This document shows positions 34,552 through 43,075 of a stretch of DNA of 64,000 bases, one piece after another. The translations under genes were made by a program, and so were the position numbers. Under the pieces are notes generated by a model. That model had not been told where the DNA came from. It ran no database searches and saw only the letters and a list, made by a program, of their open reading frames with translations. Source of the stretch: Polaromonas sp. SP1 (GTDB taxonomy: Bacteria; Pseudomonadota; Gammaproteobacteria; Burkholderiales; Burkholderiaceae_C); assembly GCF_003711205.1 (NCBI RefSeq), contig NZ_CP031013.1, positions 4,134,501 through 4,198,500 on the forward strand, in the 5' to 3' direction. Numbering within the stretch: position 1 is the stretch's first letter; each line of letters starts with the position of its first letter.

Positions 34552-35604
34552 ATGATTCAGCGACGAACCCTTCTTAAAACCGGCGCCGCCGCGGCGCTCG
34601 GCACACCGGCCCTCTCCGGCCTGGCCCAGCAGGCCGTGACACTGAAGTTCCACACCTTCATGTCGCCCTCGTCCAATGTCTGGCTCGCCATGCACAAGCC
34701 CTGGATGGACAAGGTCGAAAAAGAATCCGGCGGCCGTATCAAGTTTGAAGGCTACCCCGCCATGCAGCTGGGCGGTACGCCCGTGCAGCTTTACGACCAG
34801 GCCAAGGACGGCGTGGTCGACGTGGTGTGGACATTGCCCGGCAACACCGCAGGGCGCTTCCCGCGCATCGAGGTGTTTGAGCTGCCTTTCATGATGTCCA
34901 ACGCCGAAGCGACGTCCAAGGCGTACTGGGAGTACGTGCAGACGATGGCGCCGGACGAGTTCAAGGACACGCAGGTGCTGGCGCTGCAGGTGCACGGCCC
35001 CGGCGTGATCCACACGGTCGACAAGCCCGTGAAATCGATTGCCGACATGCGCGGCCTCAAGCTGCGCGCTCCGACGCGCCAGGTGACCAAGCTGATGGGC
35101 GTGCTGGGCGCGACGCCGGTCGGCATGCCGCTGCCGCAGATTCCCGACGCGCTGAGCAAGGGCACCATCACCGGCTGCGTGATTCCCTGGGAAGTCGTGC
35201 CCTCGGTCAAGGTCAACGAGCTCACCAAGTTCCACGCCGAGTTCGACCCCGCCGGCGGCAGCCTCTACACCACCACGTTTGTGATGGCGATGAACAAGGC
35301 CAAGTACAACTCGCTGGCGCCCGACCTCAAGAAGGTCATCGACAACAACTCCGGCATGGCCACCTCGGCCTGGCTGGGCAAGGTGCAGCAGGGCAACGAC
35401 GTGCCGGGCCGCAAGACCGCCAGCGACCGCGGCAACACCATCTACACCGTGAGCCCCGCCGAAGCGCAGGAGTTCCGGCGCAAATCCCGCACGGTGGAAG
35501 TCGAGTGGGTCGAAGACATGAACAAGAAGGGCTTTGACGGCAAGAAGCTGCTGGACACGGCCCGCAGCCTGATCGAAAAGCACACCAAGACGACCAAGGC
35601 CTGA
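34552..35604 (+). CDS. TRAP transporter substrate-binding protein (DctP)
   Basis: The 350-residue protein has a Tat-like N-terminus (MIQRRTLLKTGAAAALGTPA) and a DctP fold: LKFHTFMSPSSNVWLAMHKP, KDGVVDVVWTLPGNTAGRFP, GLKLRAPTRQVTKLMGVLGA (Arg that binds the carboxylate). Residues to the end include NKKGFDGKKLLDTARSL. It captures an acid in the periplasm for the DctQM permease. It follows dctM by 93 bp and ends at a strong terminator. Confidence 0.93.
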   Translation: MIQRRTLLKTGAAAALGTPALSGLAQQAVTLKFHTFMSPSSNVWLAMHKPWMDKVEKESGGRIKFEGYPAMQLGGTPVQLYDQAKDGVVDVVWTLPGNTAGRFPRIEVFELPFMMSNAEATSKAYWEYVQTMAPDEFKDTQVLALQVHGPGVIHTVDKPVKSIADMRGLKLRAPTRQVTKLMGVLGATPVGMPLPQIPDALSKGTITGCVIPWEVVPSVKVNELTKFHAEFDPAGGSLYTTTFVMAMNKAKYNSLAPDLKKVIDNNSGMATSAWLGKVQQGNDVPGRKTASDRGNTIYTVSPAEAQEFRRKSRTVEVEWVEDMNKKGFDGKKLLDTARSLIEKHTKTTKA

Positions 35605-35639
35605 TCAGGAGGCCGCGCCGGGTGCGCACTCATTCAGAG

Positions 35640-35664
35640 AACCGGGCCCGGGCCCGGTTTTTTT
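35640..35664 (+). terminator. Rho-independent terminator after the TRAP operon
   Basis: The palindrome ACCGGGCCCGGGCCCGGT is followed by seven T residues, 36 bp behind the dctP stop. Confidence 0.88.
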
Positions 35665-35689
35665 ACGCCTCCTGTTTTTATATGTTTTA

Positions 35690-35738
35690 GGCCTCCAGCC
35701 CAATAAGCACCTTGGGAAGCAGCTATCAACTTCATAGC
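35690..35738 (-). repeat. 49-bp dispersed repeat, copy upstream of the MBL gene
   Basis: In inverse orientation: GGCCTCCAGCCCAATAAGC at the left, ATAGC-type head (TTCATAGC) at the right. It lies in the 260-bp spacer between the TRAP terminator and the metallo-hydrolase gene; no gene is seen there. Confidence 0.88.
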
Positions 35739-35865
35739 AGACCGCCTACCGGAAAACCTGTGCGGCAAGCCGGGTTACTGCGGCCGCGCCTTCGGCCATG
35801 GCCCGCCTGCATAAGAATCCACCCCTCACCACCCCATCCTTTCATTCAATCAAGGGAGTCATTTC

Positions 35866-36831
35866 ATGCCACGCTCTTTGAAAACCCTGGCCGCTGCGAT
35901 CCTCGTCTCCAGCCTGGCAGCCTTCACCTTGCCGGCTTTGGCCGCCGGCCCCATGGTCAAAACCCAGGCGCCCGGCTACTACCGCCTGGCGCTTGGTGAT
36001 TTTGAAGTCACCGCCCTGTCGGACGGCACGCTCAAGCTGCCCATGAAAGAGCTGCTCACCAACACGACACCGGCCAGGGTTGGCGCAGCGCTCAAGCGCG
36101 CCTTCCTGCCTGACGCAGTCGAAACCTCCTTCAATGCCTTCCTCGTCAACACCGGCAGCAAGCTGGTGCTGATCGACACGGGCGCCTCAAACCTCTTCGG
36201 CCCGACGCTGGGCAGCCTGCAGGCCAACCTCAAGGCCTCCGGCTACCAGCCCGAGCAGGTCGACGAGATCTACATCACCCACCTGCACCCCGACCACGTG
36301 GGCGGCCTGGTGGTGAACGGCGCCATGGCCTTCCCGAATGCGGTGGTCCGCGTGGACAAGGCAGACACCGACTTCTGGCTGGACGAAGCGAAGATGAACG
36401 CTGCACCCAAAGAGTCGCAAGCTTTCTTCCAGGGCGCCATGACCTCCCTCAAGCCCTATGCCGCGGCCGGCAAACTCAAGACCTTTGAAGGCGCGACCGA
36501 GCTCGTGCCCGGCGTCAAGGCGCAGCCTGCGCACGGCCACACCGCCGGCCACAACGTGTATGTGGTGGAAAGCAAGGGCGAAAAACTGGTGCTGTGGGGC
36601 GACCTGATGCACCTGGCGGCCATGCAGTTCGACAACCCCGAAGTCACCATCAAGTTCGACACCGAATCGCCCAACGCAGCCAAAGAGCGCGCGAAGGCCT
36701 ACGCCGATGCCGCCAAAAATGGCTACCTGGTCGGTGCGGCGCATATCGCCTTTCCCGGCCTGGGCCATGTGCGCAAAGGCGCGGGCAAGGCCTACACCTG
36801 GATTCCGGTGAACTATTCGTCACTCAAATAA
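35866..36831 (+). CDS. Secreted metallo-beta-lactamase-fold hydrolase
   Basis: The 321-residue protein has a signal peptide (LAAAILVSSLAAFTLPALAA, cleavage near residue 26). MBL motifs follow: LVLIDTGASNLFG, ITHLHPDHVGGL (HxHxDH), QPAHGHTAGHNVY, LVLWGDLMHLAAMQF and VGAAHIAFPGLGHV. It probably binds two zinc ions in the periplasm. Relatives include quorum-quenching lactonases and arylsulfatase-like or unknown hydrolases, so the substrate is open. It stands alone between two repeat copies. Confidence 0.88.
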   Translation: MPRSLKTLAAAILVSSLAAFTLPALAAGPMVKTQAPGYYRLALGDFEVTALSDGTLKLPMKELLTNTTPARVGAALKRAFLPDAVETSFNAFLVNTGSKLVLIDTGASNLFGPTLGSLQANLKASGYQPEQVDEIYITHLHPDHVGGLVVNGAMAFPNAVVRVDKADTDFWLDEAKMNAAPKESQAFFQGAMTSLKPYAAAGKLKTFEGATELVPGVKAQPAHGHTAGHNVYVVESKGEKLVLWGDLMHLAAMQFDNPEVTIKFDTESPNAAKERAKAYADAAKNGYLVGAAHIAFPGLGHVRKGAGKAYTWIPVNYSSLK

Positions 36832-36848
36832 GGTTAGTGAATGAAATA

Positions 36849-36897
36849 GGCCTCCAGCCCAATACCCGTCTTGGTATGCAGCTATATTTTTGATAGC
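36849..36897 (-). repeat. 49-bp dispersed repeat, copy between the MBL and Nudix genes
   Basis: Inverse orientation, GGCCTCCAGCCCAATACCC to TTTTTGATAGC. It starts 17 bp behind the metallo-hydrolase stop and fills most of the spacer to the Nudix gene. Confidence 0.88.
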
Positions 36898-36962
36898 GTC
36901 CAGGCAAGCGCGCCACACACCGGAGCGGGCCTTGCCCGGTGCAAAGCCGCTACACTCATTCG

Positions 36963-37517
36963 ATGCAACGCCCGCCCCTGAACCACTGCCGCGTCTGCGG
37001 CACCGCCGTCGTTTATCGCTTGCCGGATGACGGCGACACCAAGGAGCGGGCCGTCTGCCCCGCCTGCAACACCGTCCACTACGAAAACCCGCTCAATGTC
37101 GTCGGCACCGTGCCCAGCTGGGGCGAAGACGGCGCGCAGGTTTTGCTCTGCAAACGCAACATCGAACCGCGCCGGGGCAAGTGGACATTACCCGCCGGCT
37201 TCATGGAGCTGGGCGAAACCACGGCGCAAGGCGCGGCCCGCGAGACCGATGAAGAGGCCGGCGCCCGGTATGAAATGCTGGGCCTTTTCACCGTCATGAA
37301 CGTGGTGCGTGTGGGGCAGGTGCACATGTACTACCGGGCACGGCTTTTGAGTACCGAGTTCGACCCGGGCCATGAAACCATGGAAGCAAAGCTGTTCACC
37401 GAGGCCGAAATCCCCTGGGACGAAATCGCCTTCAAGACGGTCAAGCAAACGCTGGAGCAGTATTTCGAAGACCGCCGCAAGGGCGCCTACGGCATCCATT
37501 CGTTTGATATTGAATGA
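36963..37517 (+). CDS. Nudix hydrolase with N-terminal zinc ribbon
   Basis: The 184-residue protein starts with a four-Cys ribbon (HCRVCGTAV and AVCPACNTVHYENP). The Nudix box GFMELGETTAQGAARETDEEAG follows in residues about 78 to 99. The layout matches small NudC-like NUDIX proteins that hydrolyse ADP-ribose, NADH or similar dinucleotides. The ATG at 36963 begins right before the ribbon; an upstream ATG at 36939 has no conserved sequence. The gene is single, between repeat-rich DNA and rdgC. Confidence 0.9.
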   Translation: MQRPPLNHCRVCGTAVVYRLPDDGDTKERAVCPACNTVHYENPLNVVGTVPSWGEDGAQVLLCKRNIEPRRGKWTLPAGFMELGETTAQGAARETDEEAGARYEMLGLFTVMNVVRVGQVHMYYRARLLSTEFDPGHETMEAKLFTEAEIPWDEIAFKTVKQTLEQYFEDRRKGAYGIHSFDIE

Positions 37518-37623
37518 GCCGGGGCCGTCAAAGCGCCCAGTAAAATTTCCCTGAGCGGCCTTTGGCCCTCGTCACCTGGCCGTCAGCCGGCCTCTCTTCT
37601 TCCAACCCCCTTCCCCGGATTCC

Positions 37624-38610
37624 ATGTTCAACACCGCAATCTTTTTCCGCATTGCCGACGATTTTGTGCTTCCACCGCTGGAAGCGCTTGAAGAAATTTT
37701 CCAGTCCCACCGTTTTGTGCCTTGCGGCGCGACAGAGCCCGAGTCCAGCGGCTGGGTGCCGCCGCGCGGCAACAAGAGCACCGTGCTGCTCGAAAGTGTG
37801 GGCCGCCAGCTGATCGCCCGCCTGTGCACCGAGCGCCGCCCCGTGCCGTCGTCCGCCGTCAAGGCTGCGGTGGAAGAGCGCATTGAAAAGTACAAGGAAG
37901 AAACCGGCCGCGAGCGCGTCGGCGCCAAGATCAAGAAAGAGTTCAAGCAGGAGGTCATGCTGGACCTGCTGCCGCGCGCTTTTACCAAACGCTCGACGAC
38001 GACGCTCTGGATCGACATGGCCAACAAGTTCCTGGTGGTCGACGCCGGCAACCTCACCGGCGCCGACAAGATCGTGAGCTACCTGGTGGAAGCGTTGAGC
38101 GAGGTGCCCGGCGCCCTGCCCGGCCTGAAAGCCAGCCCGATCCAGACGCAGATGTCCGCCGCGGCGGCGATGTCGCACTGGCTGTCGACCCGCGAAGCGC
38201 CATACAACTTCTCGGTCGACCGCGACTGCGAACTCAAGACGCCGGACGACCAGAAATCCACCGTGCGCTATTCACGCCACACGCTGGAAATCGACGAAGT
38301 GGCCCAACACATTGCCGCCGGCAAGGTGCCGACGCAACTGGCCATGACGTGGAACGAGCGCGTGTCTTTTGTGCTGACGGAAACCGCGCAACTCAAAAAA
38401 CTCAAGCTGCTGGATGTGGTGCTGGACGGCGTGCAGGAAAGCGGCAAGGATGACGACGGGTTTGACACCGACGCGGCCATCATCACGGGCGAGCTGTCGT
38501 CGCTGATCCCCGACCTGCTGGATGCGCTGGGCGGCGAGCTGGGCGATGAGGAGGCTTCAGGCGAGCCCGAAGCACCGGCCGCGAAGGACCTGGCGCCCGA
38601 GCCCGCCTGA
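37624..38610 (+). CDS. rdgC: Recombination-associated protein RdgC
   Basis: The 328-residue protein matches RdgC: NTAIFFRIADDFVLP at the start, ESSGWVPPRGN, LLLESVGRQLI-like segment, ERVGAKIKKEFKQEVMLDLL and LPRAFTKRSTTTLWIDM. RdgC forms a ring-shaped dimer that coats DNA and modulates RecA. The C-terminus has an extra Glu/Ala-rich tail of about 25 residues beyond E. coli RdgC. It is a single gene. Confidence 0.94.
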   Translation: MFNTAIFFRIADDFVLPPLEALEEIFQSHRFVPCGATEPESSGWVPPRGNKSTVLLESVGRQLIARLCTERRPVPSSAVKAAVEERIEKYKEETGRERVGAKIKKEFKQEVMLDLLPRAFTKRSTTTLWIDMANKFLVVDAGNLTGADKIVSYLVEALSEVPGALPGLKASPIQTQMSAAAAMSHWLSTREAPYNFSVDRDCELKTPDDQKSTVRYSRHTLEIDEVAQHIAAGKVPTQLAMTWNERVSFVLTETAQLKKLKLLDVVLDGVQESGKDDDGFDTDAAIITGELSSLIPDLLDALGGELGDEEASGEPEAPAAKDLAPEPA

Positions 38611-38750
38611 CCCTGCCCGCGCGGGGGCTCCGGCCCTGGCACTCAGGGTTTTCCGGGGGTTGAGAATGCGGACGGAAAACTTATCTGACCCAATAAGCAT
38701 CTTGCCGTTCAGGTGGGTGCCGCCCACACCTACACAAGGCCACCACCACC

Positions 38751-39464
38751 ATGCCCAAGCCCCAACACATCGGCATCGTCGGCTGCTCCGCGGAAGGCGC
38801 AGCGCTTTGCTACCAAACCATCTGCGCGGAAGGCGCCAAACACCTGGGCCCGCACGCCCATCCCGAGGTGTCGATGCACACGCCTTCGCTGTCGGACTAT
38901 ATGGCGCACATCTACCGGGATGATTGGCAGGGTGTCGGCGACGTCATGCTGGCTTCGGCGCACAAGCTCGCCAAAACGGGCGCCGATTTCCTGGTGTGCC
39001 CCGACAACACCATCCACCAGGCGTTTGCCTATGTGCAGGAGCGCTCACCGTTGCCGTGGCTGCACATTGCAGAAGTCGTCGCCGAAGAAGCCGCACGGCG
39101 CGGATACCGCCGCATCGGCATCACCGGCACCCGCTGGCTGACGAACAGCGAGGTATACCCCGAAAAACTCACAGCGCGCGGGCTGCAGTATTTGCGCCCT
39201 ACTGATGCCGAGCGAGACGAGATCAACCGCATCATCATGGATGAGCTGGTCTACGGCGTCTTCAAGCCCGAGGCGATTGGGTATTTCCAGCAAGTGATGG
39301 CGCGCATGAAAAGCGAGGGCTGCGACGCCGTCGTGCTGGGCTGCACGGAGATCCCGCTCATCATGAGCGACGCCAATTCGCCGCTGCCAACGCTGGATTC
39401 GACACGCCTGCTAGCACGGGCCGCGCTGGGGCGGGCTACGCGGGGCATCACAAGCGCAGCGTGA
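38751..39464 (+). CDS. Aspartate/glutamate racemase-family protein
   Basis: The 237-residue protein has an Asp/Glu racemase fold: IGIVGCSAEGAALCYQTI, HTPSLSDYMAHIYRDDW, the first active-site loop FLVCPDNTIHQAF, RIGITGTRWLTNSEVYPEKL and the second active-site loop VVLGCTEIPLIM. The C-terminal catalytic Cys is present, but the N-terminal one of the usual CNT motif is Asp (PDNT). Stereospecific or non-racemase activity is therefore possible. It stands alone between rdgC and an AT-richer region. Confidence 0.82.
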   Translation: MPKPQHIGIVGCSAEGAALCYQTICAEGAKHLGPHAHPEVSMHTPSLSDYMAHIYRDDWQGVGDVMLASAHKLAKTGADFLVCPDNTIHQAFAYVQERSPLPWLHIAEVVAEEAARRGYRRIGITGTRWLTNSEVYPEKLTARGLQYLRPTDAERDEINRIIMDELVYGVFKPEAIGYFQQVMARMKSEGCDAVVLGCTEIPLIMSDANSPLPTLDSTRLLARAALGRATRGITSAA

Positions 39465-39795
39465 GCTGTTGAGCCGTCGGGTCGCTTGGCCTGCTGCCCT
39501 TTGCTATTTTTTCTTTGCCTTGCGCAAAGTGCTCTCGCGATTTCTGGCCCGCCAATGAAAAAAGGTTAGCAGGCACTACTTTGCCAACCCTAATCAGTAT
39601 TGTGTGAAACGCTTGAATGATCACCGGCCACCCGCATGAAAGCTAAGTCTTAAGCGGCGCTGAACATTACAATACCGCAGTTCATATAAGGCCATCTCCC
39701 ATAAACGCATAACGGCTGCCTATAGGACCTCAAATATGGCGCGGCAGGCCCTTTCACGCTTTCGGAATTTGGTTTAAACAAACCGGATTTCCTGC
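39465..39795. other. Intergenic spacer before the MBOAT gene
   Basis: No gene is seen. The G+C content drops visibly from about 39480 onward. It contains one half of a 13-bp direct repeat (CGCCAATGAAAAA at 39550) whose second copy is beside the tRNA-Pro terminator at 42911, and an AT-rich stretch directly before the MBOAT start that should hold the promoter. Confidence 0.6.
39550..39562 (+). repeat. 13-bp direct repeat, left copy
   Basis: CGCCAATGAAAAA here and at 42911 to 42923 flank the AT-richer MBOAT/SGNH module. It may be a trace of an insertion, but could be coincidence. Confidence 0.4.
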
Positions 39796-41337
39796 ATGTT
39801 GTTTAACTCCTACGTCTTTATCTTCGGCTTTCTGCCGATCACTCTGTTCGGTTTTTTCTTTCTAGGTAGAACTAGCCATCGTCTGGCAGCGCTGTGGCTG
39901 GCAGCGGTATCGCTGTTTTTCTACGGTTGGTGGGACGAGCGCTATGTGGGGCTGCTGCTGGCATCTATCGCCTTTAACTTCGGGGCTGGTTTCCTCATTG
40001 GGCGCAGCGTACGACAGAATCATGGCACCTCGGGCCGACGTTCAAAAGTCATGTTGGCTTCAGCGATAGCAGTCAACCTGGTTTTTTTAGTCTATTTCAA
40101 ATACGCCAACTTCTTTGTTGACAACCTGAACCAGGTAACCGGTGGGGTCTGGACGCTGACCAATGTGGTGTTGCCGCTCGGCATCTCGTTTTTCACCTTC
40201 ACACAAATCGCTTATCTGGTCGACACCTACCAGGGCAAGGTCAAGGAATTCAACTTTATTCACTACACGTTGTTTGTGACGTATTTTCCGCACCTGATCG
40301 CGGGACCGGTGCTGCACCACAAGCAAATGATGCCGCAGTTTCGGCACTCCGTGACCTACCGGATCAGCCTGGAAAACTTCAATATCGGCTTGACCATTTT
40401 CATCATCGGACTGGCGAAGAAAGTGCTTCTGGCAGACCAGTTTGCGCTTTACGCCAACCCTGTTTTCAACGCGGCGGCCCTTGGCGGCGAACCAAAAGTG
40501 TTTGAAGCCTGGATTGGTGCGTTGGCCTATGCGCTACAGCTTTACTTCGACTTTTCTGGCTATTCCGACATGGCGATCGGCTTGTCGCGCATGCTAAACA
40601 TCAAACTACCTCTCAATTTTGATTCGCCCTATAAGGCCCCCAACATCATTGAGTTCTGGCGGCGCTGGCACATGACACTGTCCACATTCCTGCGCGATTA
40701 CCTCTATGTGCCACTGGGCGGTAGTCGTAAGGGTGTTCCGCGTCGCTATGTCAACCTGATGATCACCATGTTGCTTGGTGGGCTCTGGCACGGTGCAGGC
40801 TGGACCTTTGTGCTGTGGGGTGGTTTGCATGGCGTGTACCTGGTGATTAACCATGGGTGGCGCAATTTGACTGGCGCGTGTGTGGCGGCTACGGGCTGGC
40901 GTGCCGTTGCAGGTATCGGCTTGACCTTTGTTGTGGTGGTCGTTGCGTGGGTGCCTTTCAGGGCGCCTGATATGGAGGTGGCGCTGCGAATGTGGGCGGG
41001 GATGGTCGGGGTCAATGGGATGTCTTTGCCCTCAAGTTTTGAGTCGAGGTTGCCTGGATTTTTCAGCATGTTCACGGTGTTTGAGGGTCTTACGCCAATG
41101 GCGGCTCTCAAAAATTGGGACGTGCTGCTCGCTATTCCCATTGGTCTGGCTATCGTGTGGGGCTTGCCAAATACTCAACAATGGATGTCGCGTTATGACC
41201 CGGCATTGGATCTTGTGCCTGTGACGCGGTTGACGTGGAAGTTGTCCAGGGTGTGTGGTGTTGCAGCCGGAGTCCTGTTTGCTCTGAGCTTATTAATGCT
41301 TACCCGCGAAAGTGCATTTCTATATTTTCAGTTTTAA
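39796..41337 (+). CDS. MBOAT-family membrane O-acyltransferase (AlgI-like)
   Basis: The 513-residue protein has about eleven to twelve hydrophobic helices and MBOAT signatures: LFLGRTSHRLAALW-like start, LPLGISFFTFTQIAYLVDTY, NIIEFWRRWHMTLSTFLRDY, and LLGGLWHGAGWTFVLWGGLH with the catalytic His. AlgI-type proteins transfer acyl groups across the membrane to exopolysaccharides. The next gene encodes an SGNH-like partner, the usual second half of such systems. Base composition is lower in G+C than neighbours, suggesting transfer. Confidence 0.93.
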   Translation: MLFNSYVFIFGFLPITLFGFFFLGRTSHRLAALWLAAVSLFFYGWWDERYVGLLLASIAFNFGAGFLIGRSVRQNHGTSGRRSKVMLASAIAVNLVFLVYFKYANFFVDNLNQVTGGVWTLTNVVLPLGISFFTFTQIAYLVDTYQGKVKEFNFIHYTLFVTYFPHLIAGPVLHHKQMMPQFRHSVTYRISLENFNIGLTIFIIGLAKKVLLADQFALYANPVFNAAALGGEPKVFEAWIGALAYALQLYFDFSGYSDMAIGLSRMLNIKLPLNFDSPYKAPNIIEFWRRWHMTLSTFLRDYLYVPLGGSRKGVPRRYVNLMITMLLGGLWHGAGWTFVLWGGLHGVYLVINHGWRNLTGACVAATGWRAVAGIGLTFVVVVVAWVPFRAPDMEVALRMWAGMVGVNGMSLPSSFESRLPGFFSMFTVFEGLTPMAALKNWDVLLAIPIGLAIVWGLPNTQQWMSRYDPALDLVPVTRLTWKLSRVCGVAAGVLFALSLLMLTRESAFLYFQF

Positions 41338-41355
41338 GACTGATATCACTTCCAT

Positions 41356-42411
41356 ATGACCTATTTCCTGACCACACTGAGCACTGCCGCTTCTATGGTC
41401 GCTATCGCAGCCGCTTTGAACTGGACCATAGACCCCGCAGGGTTATACCGCCCGACGACATTCGGTCAACAATACGCAAAAGCGCTTATCCAGTCAGAGC
41501 ATGGACTTATCCAGCCGGACTCGATGGACGAGCGGGAGTACAAGTCTGAATTGGCTAAATTCGCTGCCAACTATGACTGCGTTGTCATAGGAAGCAGTCA
41601 TGTCATGCAAATTGGCAGTGAAAGAAAACATCGCTCTTTCCCTAGCTGCAAAAGCATACTGAACCTCGGTGTCTCAGGTGCAGCAATCGAAGATCACATC
41701 ACACTGACTTGGTTGGCGTTGTCAAGCGGCAAGCCGCGAAAATTGATCTTCGGCATTGATCCATGGACATTTGCATACGAAAAAGATGAGCGCTGGAAAG
41801 TTCGTTTTGCAGATTCGTACCTTGCGGCTCAATCAGCGATCGGAGACTCCCCCCAGGAGGCAGCGTCTTCCAATCGTTGGAGTAGCCTCGTAAGTGCCGA
41901 ATACACGTCGAGATCAATCGGTCTTCTTTCCAAAGGCACGCTAAAACCAAAAATCGAGCTTGCCCAAAACGTGGATGAAGATGTAGGTGGGAAATTTCCG
42001 ATAATTTTGCAAGACGGAAGTAACGTCTACTCTTCAGAATACATTACCAGCACAATGGCTGCAAAGGTGCCTATTGGCGGAACCCCCTATAAAACCACTG
42101 GTGTGGTTAACGACTTTCGCGCAGTGACCGCCTTCATTGCTCTGCTCAAGTGGGTAAAGTCTCAGGGCGTACAACCTGTTCTATTGATGACGCCATACCA
42201 TCAAAATGTCTGGCTTGTTGAAGCGTCGCCCAACGTGAAAGCCATGATTCCGACCGAGAAAATAGTTCGGGAAATTGGTCTAGATTTGGGTGTGGCGGTG
42301 ATTGGCTCTTACCGCCCGGATGTTGTTAATTGCAGGTCTGGCGAGTTTTATGACTTTATGCACGCAACGGCTTCCTGTCTTGCCAAAATGACAGCAACTC
42401 CAGCGAACTGA
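41356..42411 (+). CDS. SGNH-like protein, predicted acylation partner of the MBOAT protein
   Basis: The 351-residue protein starts with a membrane anchor or signal (TTLSTAASMVAIAAALNW). SGNH-like blocks can be seen: DCVVIGSSHVMQIG (Ser) near residue 78, LNLGVSGAAIEDH (Gly) and FYDFMHATASC (Asp and His) near the end. Similar proteins act outside the cytoplasmic membrane with MBOAT partners, as AlgX/AlgJ do for alginate. Codon use is even more A+T rich than in the MBOAT gene, about half G+C by eye. The gene starts 18 bp after the MBOAT stop. Confidence 0.72.
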   Translation: MTYFLTTLSTAASMVAIAAALNWTIDPAGLYRPTTFGQQYAKALIQSEHGLIQPDSMDEREYKSELAKFAANYDCVVIGSSHVMQIGSERKHRSFPSCKSILNLGVSGAAIEDHITLTWLALSSGKPRKLIFGIDPWTFAYEKDERWKVRFADSYLAAQSAIGDSPQEAASSNRWSSLVSAEYTSRSIGLLSKGTLKPKIELAQNVDEDVGGKFPIILQDGSNVYSSEYITSTMAAKVPIGGTPYKTTGVVNDFRAVTAFIALLKWVKSQGVQPVLLMTPYHQNVWLVEASPNVKAMIPTEKIVREIGLDLGVAVIGSYRPDVVNCRSGEFYDFMHATASCLAKMTATPAN

Positions 42412-42910
42412 AGTTCAGCGCTTTGAGGCTGGCTATTTGAGAAAGATGGGGATTGCTGGCCGCCATTAGCCCACTTGGTAGCTTGAATGACGGCCATCTT
42501 GCGCTGCCCATGCCACCCCAAACCGCCGCCGCACTACGTTCGTCCTCTCGCCCGCGGCGCGCAGGGATACAGGCGGAGCCGGTCCCCTAGCAACCGCGAT
42601 GCGTCGCGCATGAGGCCTTCTACTAGGCGCGTTAGTAGATAGGTGCGCTTTGTTTGGCTTGCGCTCGCAAATCTGAGATTAGGCGGCAAATTGTTGTTAA
42701 CCTGTTGCGGCCCATTGGCAATGTTGGCCTGTTTCACGAACGTCGCTTGGCGGGAATATTTCAATTCCACCAGCCGATATGGTCGCCCCGCTCTGGGCCT
42801 GCGCTTTCAGGGCCAGCCCCAAAAATTTTTTCCGTTCAAACCGCTGCTTGTATCCAGGCCAGGCAGGCAATAGAGTTCTTTGTACGTTATGGCAGCCTAA
42901 GCTATTGATT

Positions 42911-42923
42911 CGCCAATGAAAAA
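42911..42923 (+). repeat. 13-bp direct repeat, right copy
   Basis: CGCCAATGAAAAA, identical to 39550 to 39562, overlapping the T-run side of the tRNA-Pro terminator. Confidence 0.4.
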
Positions 42924-42949
42924 GCCTTCAAGAATCGCTCCTTGAAGGC
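42918..42949 (-). terminator. Rho-independent terminator behind tRNA-Pro
   Basis: On the minus strand GCCTTCAAG-N8-CTTGAAGGC is followed by a T-run; it lies about 16 bp downstream of the tRNA 3' end. Confidence 0.85.
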
Positions 42950-42964
42950 CTCTGCACTATCTAA

Positions 42965-43041
42965 TGGTCGGTGTGAAAGGATTCGAACCTTCGACCCCTT
43001 GCACCCCATGCAAGTGCGCTACCAGGCTGCGCCACACACCG
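42965..43041 (-). tRNA. tRNA-Pro (anticodon GGG)
   Basis: Reading the minus strand, the acceptor arms CGGTGTG / CACACCG pair fully. The D-arm is GCGC-AGCCTGGTA-GCGC. The anticodon stem CTTGC / GCAAG holds the loop ATGGGGT with GGG at positions 34 to 36. The T-loop is TTCGAAT. The discriminator A and an encoded CCA follow. It reads CCC and CCU codons. It lies 34 bp downstream of the MerR gene on the same strand, the usual place in beta-proteobacteria. Confidence 0.96.
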
Positions 43042-43075
43042 AAGCCTCAGATTATAACGTGGCGCAGTGCACTTC

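Larger units (their letters stand above)
42412..42964. other. Gene-poor spacer between the SGNH-like gene and tRNA-Pro
   Basis: Several short open frames exist, but none has a ribosome site or recognisable sequence. It contains the tRNA terminator and the right copy of the 13-bp direct repeat at 42911. The sequence looks like decayed DNA; no identifiable remnant gene was found. Confidence 0.55.

Noticed and set aside
38685..38725. Possible further 49-bp repeat copy (CCCAATAAGCATCTTG)
   Set aside because: Only the tail half resembles the family; the GCTAT/ATAGC head is missing.
42534..42908. Short frames in the spacer before tRNA-Pro
   Set aside because: None has a start signal or conserved motif; frames on both strands are equally long, as expected for non-coding DNA.
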